Shown here one piece after another: positions 1-6,908 of a stretch of 9,308 nucleotides of DNA. Origin of the DNA: Bacteroidia bacterium (GTDB taxonomy: Bacteria; Bacteroidota; Bacteroidia; SpSt-205). Each line of letters begins with the position of its first letter. Within the stretch, counting starts at the first letter, position 1. The stretch spans positions 1 to 9,308 of the forward strand of contig JANXCJ010000071.1 of assembly GCA_025060275.1 (NCBI GenBank), given 5' to 3'. The notes below the pieces were generated by a model. That model was given only the letters and a program-made list of their open reading frames with translations. It did no database searches and had not been told where the DNA came from. The position numbers and the translations under genes were made by a program.

Positions 1-244
1 GCAAGTATCCAATGTCTATAACTGCTTTCATGATCCTCTCCCCGTCTAACATGAGTACGGCTCGTAAGACCCCATGGGTGGCAGGATGCTGTGGACCCAT
101 ATTCAGGATGACCCGTGTGGTAAGAGGGTCCGTCTCGTCTACTTCTACAGATGTATGCTTATCTTCCAATCTTTTATACAGAGCATACTGATGCTTAGGG
201 AAGAAGGTGGGATTTATCTGGGTAGAAAGAGAGGCATCTTGCAT
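1..244 (-). CDS. nuoD: NADH-quinone oxidoreductase subunit D (NuoD), N-terminal part, cut by window edge
   Basis: NuoD is the 49-kDa-type subunit of respiratory complex I. It sits in the cytoplasmic arm and forms much of the quinone-reduction site with NuoB. The visible 81 residues contain the family hallmark NMGPQHPATHGVLR at residues 48-61, followed by LDGE (66-69) and an IGYL (78-81) that in the family normally leads into HRG. These are direct sequence matches, so identity is secure although most of the protein is missing. I chose the ATG at 244-242: the frame is open back to a stop at 325-323, but there is no ATG, GTG or TTG between them. The roughly 47-residue leader before the hallmark is variable in the family. 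There is no Shine-Dalgarno sequence. The gene starts 59 bases after the stop of the OmpA-TPR gene on the same strand, and no hairpin separates them, so read-through is possible. NuoC is not directly upstream and is not fused to it. Confidence 0.92.
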   Translation of the reverse strand, partial: MQDASLSTQINPTFFPKHQYALYKRLEDKHTSVEVDETDPLTTRVILNMGPQHPATHGVLRAVLMLDGERIMKAVIDIGYL

Positions 245-303
245 AAGGCTACTACTTATATTCCGTAAGGATAGGTCAAAATGCTCACAAGGTCTCGCAT
301 GGA

Positions 304-2256
304 TTAGCTGCCTGAAGAGAACTTACTGAAGCGGGGGTGGTCTTTGACTACACGGAAGACAGGGTTGGTATTTAGCTCGCTGCGAAAAGCAGGCTGGAGA
401 GAGAAAGCTCGCTCCAAGCTTTGGGCAGCTTTATCCGGATAGCCTTTGTAGGCGTATAGAAGTCCTAGGTTAAAGTGGGCTTCTGCAAGGTTAGGATCAA
501 TGGAAGTAGCCTGGAGGAAATCGGCTTCTGCTTCTAATAAGCGCATTGCTTTCATTAATGACACTCCTCGGTTATTATAGGCTACCGCCATCCGTCCTTC
601 TTGAGAGATTACTTTTGTATTATCTGCGATAGCCCCTGAGAGCCAGCCGATGTAGTCCATTACAATAGCCCGGTTAATCAACAGAGAGCGGTCATTGGGT
701 GTACGGGTAATGAGATCATTATACCGCTCTAGCATTTGCATAGCCTCCTCTCGCGATACATCCTGAATGCCCTGGGTGCGGTAGGCTAAGGCGGCTATAC
801 TATAGGCGGGATTATTTCGATCCATAGAGGCGGCTGTTTCTATGTCTCGCACAGCACTTTTTAGATCATTCAGTGCAAAGTGGTAAGTAGAGCGCATGGC
901 GAAAAGATTAGCTGTACGGTTACCTCTGGTATCTATGAGGATATTAAGGATGTTTAAGTTCTGGCGAGCATTGACGTTTGGACGGAAACGGCTGATAATG
1001 AAGGTTTTCGTGGCTATGTTGTAAAGTTCAGGGGCTAAGAGGGGGAGTGGGGCGTTATACCTTTCTACATACATCTTGTCCGACTGATAAGTGAAGGTAA
1101 AAGTTACAAGTGCGTGGCGACAGAAAGGAAGCACCTTTTCTCTGATCTTAGGCCAGAAGGGGAGTTTGCGAAGGGCCTTCTCTCTTTCATCTTCATGCAC
1201 AGGTTCTGCTGCGATGCGAAGGATTTGTCCTCTTTCCTCGTCAGTAAAGTCCGCCGTCTTGACTAGAATATCAAAGCGCTGCCAATCTTCTCCTTTCCCC
1301 ACACCCTCTATGGGAATATCACGCCCCATTTTTTTGACAAAGTGGTCTTTGAGGTCATTAGCCACCGCTTCCATCCTGCCCTGAGAGAGGTTTTGGTTCA
1401 GCTCTATTCTCCCATCGGGTGAGGCATAGCCCTCTATTTTGATGGCTTGCACGAGATACCCCATCTGCTCATATTTAGCTACATATTGTAGAATAGCATC
1501 GGTGAGTTCCTTTTTGTTGAACTTAGTAGACATTATAGGGAAAATCAAGTCTAATGTACCTTCAAATCCTTCATAGCGGTACTGCTCATCCCGTATGGAT
1601 AGTTCGGGGAGCAGAGCTTTCATGCCCGTGCGTATTCGAGCCCAGGGTTGGGCGGTGCAACATGGCGGATCTGCAGGACCGAAAGGTTTGTTGCGAGAGT
1701 CGCAGTACACCTTCTCTATTTTTCCATTCTTGCCGAGCTTTACAATAGAGAAGAAAAGGGAGACTTGCTTGCCATCTAGTTTTTTACCTCCTAGGGGAAT
1801 CTTGTAGATAAAGAAGGGCTGGGAAGTAGCCTTATAGTAACTTTCGGTGATGATAAGTTCGCCCACGCTACCCTGGGGATCGCTTTCCATATTACTAAGA
1901 TGCGGGGGAGAAGCATAATCTACTCGGACGATAATAGCTACGCCTTTCTGGAGGTACTTAGGATATTCTAAGTCATTAGCTAGACGGAAGTAAAGCGTAT
2001 CATTGGCTTGGATAAATTGCCCCGGTTCTACGAAGGTGGGATCAAATTGACTATTGTCATACTCGCTTATGCGGAGGGTTGAAGGGTCATTATTGGCATC
2101 CAATGTGGCTTGGACCTCCTTCTTGAAGCTTTCACAGGTATTTACATATTTTTTGCCACCATACTTAGTCTTGTTGATGAGATTTTTAGGTCCGCATCCT
2201 ACCGCTAAAATGATGACTGGCCCTATGATGCCCCTTATTAGATAAGTCGTTTTCAT
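304..2256 (-). CDS. Probable lipoprotein with OmpA-like domain and C-terminal TPR repeats
   Basis: This 650-residue envelope protein has no specific functional name I can support. Residues 1-20 form a hydrophobic export signal ending in LAVGC, with Cys21 as the likely lipidated residue; the lipobox is acceptable but not ideal. Residues about 45-200 are a beta-rich region I do not recognise, containing Cys185, Cys199 and Cys200. Residues about 230-400 are OmpA-like: GYASPDG (276-282), Asn287, Leu290-Ser291 and Arg294 follow the usual pattern, and GEDW (322-325) is a signature I associate with Bacteroidota OmpA-family proteins. From about 440 on the chain is helical, with two clear TPRs at 557-590 and 591-624 and probably degenerate ones before them. 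OmpA domains usually bind peptidoglycan and TPRs bind proteins, so a periplasmic scaffold is a reasonable inference. It lies 78 bases after sdhB on the same strand but has its own -7 box, so it is probably a separate unit. Confidence 0.85.
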   Translation of the reverse strand: MKTTYLIRGIIGPVIILAVGCGPKNLINKTKYGGKKYVNTCESFKKEVQATLDANNDPSTLRISEYDNSQFDPTFVEPGQFIQANDTLYFRLANDLEYPKYLQKGVAIIVRVDYASPPHLSNMESDPQGSVGELIITESYYKATSQPFFIYKIPLGGKKLDGKQVSLFFSIVKLGKNGKIEKVYCDSRNKPFGPADPPCCTAQPWARIRTGMKALLPELSIRDEQYRYEGFEGTLDLIFPIMSTKFNKKELTDAILQYVAKYEQMGYLVQAIKIEGYASPDGRIELNQNLSQGRMEAVANDLKDHFVKKMGRDIPIEGVGKGEDWQRFDILVKTADFTDEERGQILRIAAEPVHEDEREKALRKLPFWPKIREKVLPFCRHALVTFTFTYQSDKMYVERYNAPLPLLAPELYNIATKTFIISRFRPNVNARQNLNILNILIDTRGNRTANLFAMRSTYHFALNDLKSAVRDIETAASMDRNNPAYSIAALAYRTQGIQDVSREEAMQMLERYNDLITRTPNDRSLLINRAIVMDYIGWLSGAIADNTKVISQEGRMAVAYNNRGVSLMKAMRLLEAEADFLQATSIDPNLAEAHFNLGLLYAYKGYPDKAAQSLERAFSLQPAFRSELNTNPVFRVVKDHPRFSKFSSGS

Positions 2257-2272
2257 ATTTCTCTATTCCTGA

Positions 2273-2280
2273 CAAAGTTA
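2273..2280 (-). promoter_or_regulatory. Candidate Bacteroidota -7 promoter box for the OmpA-TPR gene
   Basis: The minus strand reads TAACTTTG, an exact match to the Bacteroidota sigma factor -7 consensus TAnnTTTG. It ends 16 bases before the ATG. I see no matching TTTG or TTG at the usual 19-21 bases upstream, so the promoter rests on the -7 box and its placement in a 78-base gap. It would transcribe the OmpA-TPR gene, and possibly nuoD, independently of the sdh genes. Confidence 0.5.
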
Positions 2281-2334
2281 GTGGTTTAATTTCTTCAGTA
2301 CGAGAAAGGCAATAGTAGGGGACTCCCCAAAAAC

Positions 2335-3093
2335 TCAACGAGTATAAGGGTCTGGAGTAAAAACAGCTCGGATGTAGTCTCGTTGCAGCTGGGCGATGGC
2401 TGTGAGAGGGATTTTAGCTGGGCATTCTATGGCACAGGCTCCCGTGTTACTACAGTGTCCGAAACCTTCTATATCCATTTGTAGCGTCATCTGTTTGACT
2501 CTTTCTCGCCTTTCTGGCTGCCCTTGGGGAAGGAGAGCTAAGTGAGCTACTTTTGCCGCAGTAAAGAGCATGGCAGAGGCGTTCTTGCAAGCAGCCACGC
2601 ATGCTCCACATCCAATGCAGGTAGCATATTCAAAAGCCCTGTCAGCCACAGGCTTAGGAATAGGAATGGAATTAGCATCTGGAGCACTCCCTGTATTCAC
2701 GGAAATGTATCCTCCGCGCCTGATAATCCTATCTAAGGCGGACCGATCCACTACTAAATCTTTTATGACGGGGAAGGGTTTAGCTCGAAAAGGCTCTATA
2801 GTGATAGTTTCTCCATCCCGAAAGTGCCGCATATACAAGCGGCAAGTAGTAATATTTGGAAGAGGTCCGTGTGCCCTTCCATTAATGAATAAGCCGCAAG
2901 AACCGCATATTCCCTCTCTACAGTCATGATCAAAAGCCACAGGTTCTTTACCCTCCTTGACTAAGCGTTCGTTGAGTATATCAAGCATCTCTAAAAAGGA
3001 AGCATTGGGAGAAATACCATCTACTTCATAGGTCTCAAACCTCCCCTTGTCCTGTGCATTTTTTTGTCTCCATATTCGCAGTGTGAAGCGCAT
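2335..3093 (-). CDS. sdhB: Succinate dehydrogenase / fumarate reductase iron-sulfur subunit
   Basis: SdhB carries electrons from the FAD of SdhA through three iron-sulfur clusters to the quinone site at the membrane anchor (complex II). All ligands are visible in its 252 residues. The [2Fe-2S] cluster has Cys58, Cys63, Cys66 and Cys84. The [4Fe-4S] cluster has Cys159, Cys162, Cys165 and Cys224 of the CP motif. The [3Fe-4S] cluster has Cys169, Cys214 and Cys220. Length is normal for the family. The ATG lies 12 bases after the sdhA stop with no Shine-Dalgarno motif; co-transcription and perhaps translational coupling with sdhA are likely. Codons 9-13 include a run of seven A. Sequence alone does not settle whether the enzyme mainly oxidises succinate or reduces fumarate; sdh naming is a default. 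Confidence 0.97.
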   Translation of the reverse strand: MRFTLRIWRQKNAQDKGRFETYEVDGISPNASFLEMLDILNERLVKEGKEPVAFDHDCREGICGSCGLFINGRAHGPLPNITTCRLYMRHFRDGETITIEPFRAKPFPVIKDLVVDRSALDRIIRRGGYISVNTGSAPDANSIPIPKPVADRAFEYATCIGCGACVAACKNASAMLFTAAKVAHLALLPQGQPERRERVKQMTLQMDIEGFGHCSNTGACAIECPAKIPLTAIAQLQRDYIRAVFTPDPYTR

Positions 3094-3105
3094 AGGTATA
3101 TCTTA

Positions 3106-5085
3106 TTATTTATAGCTTCTCACGGTGGGCTTAACAAACTCAAATTGTAATGGCTCTTTATGAAGGACGGGCAGATCGTTTTCTCCTGTCCATTCCCAGG
3201 CAGCCACATAAGCATAATCTCTATCGTTTCGCAGGGCTTCTCCTTCTTCTGTCTGGTACTCCTCTCGCAAATGGCATCCACAAGATTCATTGCGGTGATA
3301 CGCATCTATCATCATGAGCTGACCTAGCTCCAGGAAGTCCGCTACCCGTAGAGCCTTTTCTAAGTTCTGATTGAATTCGCTACCTGACCCGGGGACTAAA
3401 ACCTCTCTCCAGAATCGCTCCTGAAGCTCCTTTAGAGCATTATAGGCTTGAACTAATCCTTGCGCATTTCTAGCTAGGCCGCAGTGATCCCAGAGAATTT
3501 TGCCTAATTCTCTGTGGAATTCTTCTACGGTGCGCTTGCCTTTCGTAGAGAGAACTCGTTCTATGCGCTGGCGTGTCTCCCGCTCTGCATCTTCAAAACT
3601 CGCTGTCTCAGTAGAGAGCTTGACAGAGAGCTGGGTAGCGAGGTAATCTCCGATAGTATAGGGCAAGATAAAATACCCGTCCGCAAGCCCTTGCATGAGT
3701 GCGCTGGCTCCTAAGCGATTAGCCCCGTGGTCAGAAAAGTTGGCCTCTCCGATTGCATATAAGCCCTCTATATTAGTCATGAGATTATAATCTACCCAGA
3801 GTCCTCCCATTGTATAATGTACTGCGGGATATATACGCATGGGGGTCTCCCAAGGGCTTTCTCCCGTGATTTCTTCATACATCTCAAAGAGATTTCCATA
3901 GCGTTGATAGATAACTTCCCGTCCCAAGCGCTTTATGGCGTCAGAGAAGTCTAAGTATACGGCTCTGCCAGTGGGACCTACGCCATATCCCATATCGCAG
4001 ACTTTCTTTGCAGCTCTGGAAGCAATATCTCGCGGGACCAGATTGCCATAGGAGGGATACCACTCTTCTAAGTAGTACCAGCGCTCACTTTCAGGAATGT
4101 CTTGGGGTTTGCGTTTGTCACCTGGGGTACGGGGCACCCATACTCGTCCATCATTCCGAAGGCTTTCGCTCATGAGAGTCAGCTTGGATTGGTAATCGCC
4201 TGATTGCGGAATGCAGGTAGGATGGATTTGTACGAAACTGGGGTTAGCAAAGTAGGCGCCTCTCCTATGAGCGCGCCAGATAGCCGTGGCATTGGAGAGC
4301 TTCGCATTTGTAGAGAGGTAGTAGGCATTGCCGTATCCACCGGTGGCTAAAACTACCGCATGTGCAGCTACTCGTACAATTTCACCTGTGATGAGGTTAC
4401 GCACGATTACACCCCTGGCTTTTCCATCCTCCACCACTATGTCTAAAACCTCATGATTATAGAAGACTTTTGCGTTTCCTAGGGCTTCCTGCCGCTGAAG
4501 TGCCGCATAAGCTCCTAAGAGAAGCTGCTGTCCTGTCTGCCCACGCGCATAAAAGGTACGCATGAGTTGAGCCCCTCCGAAAGAGCGTGTATCCAGATAA
4601 CCTCCATACTCTCGCGCAAAAGGCACACCCTGCGCTACACAGTGATCAATAATTTTCACACTTACCTCAGCTAACCGATATACATTGGACTCCCTTGCAC
4701 GGAAATCCCCGCCCTTTATGGTGTCATAGAAAAGGCGCCATATACTATCCCCGTCATTTCGGTAATTCTTCGCAGCATTAATTCCTCCTTGTGCAGCGAT
4801 GCTATGAGCTCTGCGAGGGGAATTGTGATACACGAAAACCTTTACCTGATAGCCTAACTCACCGAGACTAGCAGCAGCTGAGGCTCCCGCTAGTCCTGCC
4901 CCTACTACGATGACTTCTAACTTTCGTTTATTATGAGGAGCTACGAGTCGTAGGCTATCCTTATGACGAGTCCAACGCTTTTCTAAGTCTCCCGAGGGGC
5001 AGCGATTGTTTAGAATTGGTTCGCCTTCCTTCCAGCTTAAGGTTTCTACCCGAGGATCAACTGGTACTGTCAGGATTTCTGCCAT
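3106..5085 (-). CDS. sdhA: Succinate dehydrogenase / fumarate reductase flavoprotein subunit
   Basis: SdhA interconverts succinate and fumarate on a covalently bound FAD, on the cytoplasmic face of complex II. The 659 residues show the dinucleotide-binding GAGLAG (62-67) and HSIAAQGG (94-101), in which His94 is the expected covalent FAD attachment. They also show ATGG (247-250), IHPT (287-290) with a substrate-binding His, SE (306-307), and RDIASR (352-357), where Arg357 aligns with the catalytic proton-transfer arginine. A later VHYTMGG supplies another active-site His, and RLGASAL is the C-terminal FAD-binding loop. It is longer than the E. coli enzyme (588 residues), with an N-terminal extension of about 55 residues and an insertion near 315-347, as expected of the Bacteroidota-type long SdhA. 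All key residues are present. It sits 13 bases after sdhC and 12 before sdhB. Confidence 0.98.
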   Translation of the reverse strand: MAEILTVPVDPRVETLSWKEGEPILNNRCPSGDLEKRWTRHKDSLRLVAPHNKRKLEVIVVGAGLAGASAAASLGELGYQVKVFVYHNSPRRAHSIAAQGGINAAKNYRNDGDSIWRLFYDTIKGGDFRARESNVYRLAEVSVKIIDHCVAQGVPFAREYGGYLDTRSFGGAQLMRTFYARGQTGQQLLLGAYAALQRQEALGNAKVFYNHEVLDIVVEDGKARGVIVRNLITGEIVRVAAHAVVLATGGYGNAYYLSTNAKLSNATAIWRAHRRGAYFANPSFVQIHPTCIPQSGDYQSKLTLMSESLRNDGRVWVPRTPGDKRKPQDIPESERWYYLEEWYPSYGNLVPRDIASRAAKKVCDMGYGVGPTGRAVYLDFSDAIKRLGREVIYQRYGNLFEMYEEITGESPWETPMRIYPAVHYTMGGLWVDYNLMTNIEGLYAIGEANFSDHGANRLGASALMQGLADGYFILPYTIGDYLATQLSVKLSTETASFEDAERETRQRIERVLSTKGKRTVEEFHRELGKILWDHCGLARNAQGLVQAYNALKELQERFWREVLVPGSGSEFNQNLEKALRVADFLELGQLMMIDAYHRNESCGCHLREEYQTEEGEALRNDRDYAYVAAWEWTGENDLPVLHKEPLQFEFVKPTVRSYK

Positions 5086-5098
5086 ATTTCAAAGATAT

Positions 5099-5773
5099 TT
5101 AGAGAGTTCTTATCAAGAAGTACAGGGGAATTATTGCGAATCCTAAGGGAATTGCGAAAGCAAAAATAGCCCCACTCCACTTTATTAGGGCTTCTATGCG
5201 AGAATTTACTATGACACCCAAGGTCTGAAAGCTACTATAGAAGCCATGGGCTAAATGAAATCCTAAGAGAATCATGCTAAACACATAGAAGCCTGTATAG
5301 TAGGGGTTTTCAAAAGCTAACTTACAGGATTCATACATTGTGAGCGGAGTGCCTAAAAAGCGGTGTTCTATAAAGAAGTGCCGCAAATGTACTACGAGAA
5401 ACACTAAAACAACTATGGCACTTATGCGCATTGTGCGGGAGAATAGATTTGTATTGGCAGACTTTTTATTTATGGTGTACTCTATTGGGCGAGCAGTCTT
5501 TTCTCGGAATATAAAATATAGCCCCTGATAGATATGAAGGATAAATCCTGCAAAAAGGAGAATCTCCAAGACACGAATGGCGGGGTTAGTACTCATAAAC
5601 TCTGCATATTCATTGAAGGCTTTGCCTCCATCCTCTTTTAGAAGGAGAAGGTTACCCGCTAAGTGTACTATCAGGAAAGTCATCAGGAAAATTCCTGTGA
5701 AGGCCATTACGATTTTTCGTCCTACGGAAGTATGAAGCCACCCTATTTGAGAGACGGAACTCACCGTACTCAT
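5099..5773 (-). CDS. sdhC: Succinate dehydrogenase cytochrome b membrane anchor, di-heme type
   Basis: This 224-residue integral membrane protein anchors SdhAB, holds two b-type hemes and contains the quinone site. Five hydrophobic helices are visible at about 21-45, 67-90, 115-133, 160-182 and 198-222, matching the single-subunit anchor of B. subtilis SDH and Wolinella fumarate reductase rather than the two-subunit E. coli anchor; no sdhD is present or needed. Likely heme ligands are His37, His80, His129 (or His132) and His173, one in each of the first four helices, at spacings close to the Wolinella protein. The residue two before His173 is Gly, where Wolinella FrdC has the Glu180 used in its transmembrane proton pathway, so that pathway is probably absent (inference from motif alignment). 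The gene is 24 bases after ribD and 13 before sdhA, and leads the sdhCAB block. Confidence 0.95.
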   Translation of the reverse strand: MSTVSSVSQIGWLHTSVGRKIVMAFTGIFLMTFLIVHLAGNLLLLKEDGGKAFNEYAEFMSTNPAIRVLEILLFAGFILHIYQGLYFIFREKTARPIEYTINKKSANTNLFSRTMRISAIVVLVFLVVHLRHFFIEHRFLGTPLTMYESCKLAFENPYYTGFYVFSMILLGFHLAHGFYSSFQTLGVIVNSRIEALIKWSGAIFAFAIPLGFAIIPLYFLIRTL

Positions 5774-5781
5774 ACCTTATT

Positions 5782-5789
5782 CAAACTAA
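5782..5789 (-). promoter_or_regulatory. Weak candidate internal promoter before sdhC
   Basis: In the 24-base gap between ribD and sdhC the minus strand reads TTAGTTTG, one mismatch from TAnnTTTG, ending 8 bases before the sdhC ATG. If real, it would let sdhCAB be expressed at a higher level than ribD. The gap is AT-rich, so a near match could occur by chance. Confidence 0.22.
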
Positions 5790-5797
5790 ACAAAAAT

Positions 5798-6835
5798 CTA
5801 TGTTTCTTTTTTACGAGCTATCCATAGTTCCTCTGTGGGGGAAAGGCGCTTTTTTCTCCACTGGAGAGGGGGCCATGTAGGGGCTAGTACGCTTCTTCCA
5901 GAGGGGGAAGGTTCAGCGTGATAGGATACGATTATATGCACCTCATCGTATATACCTGCGGCAAGAAACGCATTTAGGGTTGTGGCTCCTCCTTCTACTA
6001 AGAGAGAGCCTACTCTATATTTTTCATAAAGGTCTCGCAGGGTAGCCCTGTTGATTTTTGAAAGGGGATAAAAGAGAGCCTCTTCAGACTCTACGAGAGA
6101 ACAGCGCTGGTTACAAAAAACAATACGCTGAGGATCTCCGCCAGGGAAGGTGCGGGTAGTTAGGGCAGGTTTATCCAACTGCCAGGTGCGATATCCCACA
6201 GCGATATGACTATGTGTGGCGCGTAGGCGATGAGCCCATACCCTGCCCCAGAAACCTGATATTGGCCATTTAGGGTGTTCAAGGCTGCCTATTATACCCC
6301 CTGTAAAAGGATATCTGCGAGTAGGCCCTGCCGTCTGAGCCCACTTGAGCGTTATGTAGGGTCTGTGATAACGAAGATTTGTGTAAAAGTGACGTAAAAT
6401 TTTTCGGAAGGGCTTTGGGTCTGGCGCTAACAAGACTTCTATGCCATTTTCTTCCAGTTGCTTTATTCCCTCTCCTCGGACATGCGGATTAGGGTCTATA
6501 GTCCCTATGACGACACGGCGAATACCTGCTTTGACTATAGCAGGCACGCAGGGAGGGGTTTTTTTACGGCTATGGCAGCAGGGCTCTAAGGTTATATACA
6601 TGGTTGCCTGAGGAAGGCGGTGAGTTTCTCGCACGGATTGAAGAGCCTCTATTTCTGCGTGCGGCCCAGCAAAGTAGTGATGATAACCTTCTCCTATGAT
6701 AGTCTCTCCTACTGCAATTACAGCTCCGACAGGAGGATTAGGTTCTACTTTTGAAGGAAAAGCTCTCTGGGCTAGCTGTAGAGCGCGCTTAAGATAAACT
6801 TCGTCCAAAGGGGATAGAGAGCTATTGGAACGCAT
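5798..6835 (-). CDS. ribD: Bifunctional riboflavin biosynthesis deaminase/reductase RibD
   Basis: RibD deaminates the pyrimidine formed by GTP cyclohydrolase II and then reduces its ribosyl side chain with NADPH, steps two and three of riboflavin synthesis in the cytoplasm. In 345 residues the N-terminal deaminase shows NPPVGAV (33-39), HAE (59-61, zinc ligand His59 and catalytic Glu61) and EPCCHSRKKTPPC (84-96, zinc-ligand cysteines). The C-terminal reductase begins near RPYITLKWAQ (158-167) and contains HRLRA, the VGYRTW to LTTR segment, and VEGG (280-283). Two oddities: the zinc loop is one residue longer than the usual PCSHxGxTPPC and has a double Cys86-Cys87, and the DG normally following KxAxSxD in the reductase is not seen (TAGPTRR at 168-174). 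The protein is slightly short (E. coli 367). The ATG at 6835 is the first in frame and has no Shine-Dalgarno. It appears to be the first gene of a ribD-sdhCAB unit, suggesting coupling of flavin supply to SdhA. Confidence 0.94.
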   Translation of the reverse strand: MRSNSSLSPLDEVYLKRALQLAQRAFPSKVEPNPPVGAVIAVGETIIGEGYHHYFAGPHAEIEALQSVRETHRLPQATMYITLEPCCHSRKKTPPCVPAIVKAGIRRVVIGTIDPNPHVRGEGIKQLEENGIEVLLAPDPKPFRKILRHFYTNLRYHRPYITLKWAQTAGPTRRYPFTGGIIGSLEHPKWPISGFWGRVWAHRLRATHSHIAVGYRTWQLDKPALTTRTFPGGDPQRIVFCNQRCSLVESEEALFYPLSKINRATLRDLYEKYRVGSLLVEGGATTLNAFLAAGIYDEVHIIVSYHAEPSPSGRSVLAPTWPPLQWRKKRLSPTEELWIARKKET

Positions 6836-6844
6836 CTGAATTAA

Positions 6845-6852
6845 CTAAAATA
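6845..6852 (-). promoter_or_regulatory. Weak candidate -7 box for ribD-sdhCAB
   Basis: In the 73-base divergent gap (6836-6908) the minus strand reads TATTTTAG, one mismatch from TAnnTTTG, ending 9 bases before the ribD ATG. No -33 element stands out at the expected distance. As the first gene of the cluster, ribD must have a promoter in or near this gap, but this exact box is uncertain in such AT-rich sequence. Confidence 0.25.
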
Positions 6853-6896
6853 AAAATGGTCAGATAGTATTGTGTAAGGTAGTCAATCCACTTTTC

Positions 6897-6904
6897 TACT
6901 TTTG
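6897..6904 (+). promoter_or_regulatory. Candidate Bacteroidota -7 promoter box for the M1 peptidase gene
   Basis: TACTTTTG matches TAnnTTTG exactly and ends only 4 bases before the ATG at 6909. Since transcription normally starts a few bases after this box, the mRNA would begin at or next to the start codon, giving a leaderless or nearly leaderless message. An ATTG lies 24 bases upstream of the box, longer than the usual 19-21-base spacing. Confidence 0.45.
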
Positions 6905-6908
6905 CGGA

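Noticed and set aside
74..268. 64-codon open frame on the plus strand
   Set aside because: It is antisense to the clearly recognised NuoD N-terminus, which explains this region.
256..300. Alternative ATG at 300-298 (minus) as the start of nuoD
   Set aside because: It is in a different frame and stops after 14 codons; the NuoD frame uses the ATG at 244-242.
2318..2328. GGGGACTCCCC inverted repeat after sdhB, considered as a terminator
   Set aside because: The stem is only four pairs and on the sdhB strand no T-run follows it, so it does not support intrinsic termination.
2570..2929. 119-codon open frame on the plus strand
   Set aside because: It is antisense to sdhB, whose cluster-ligand cysteines are all intact over this stretch.
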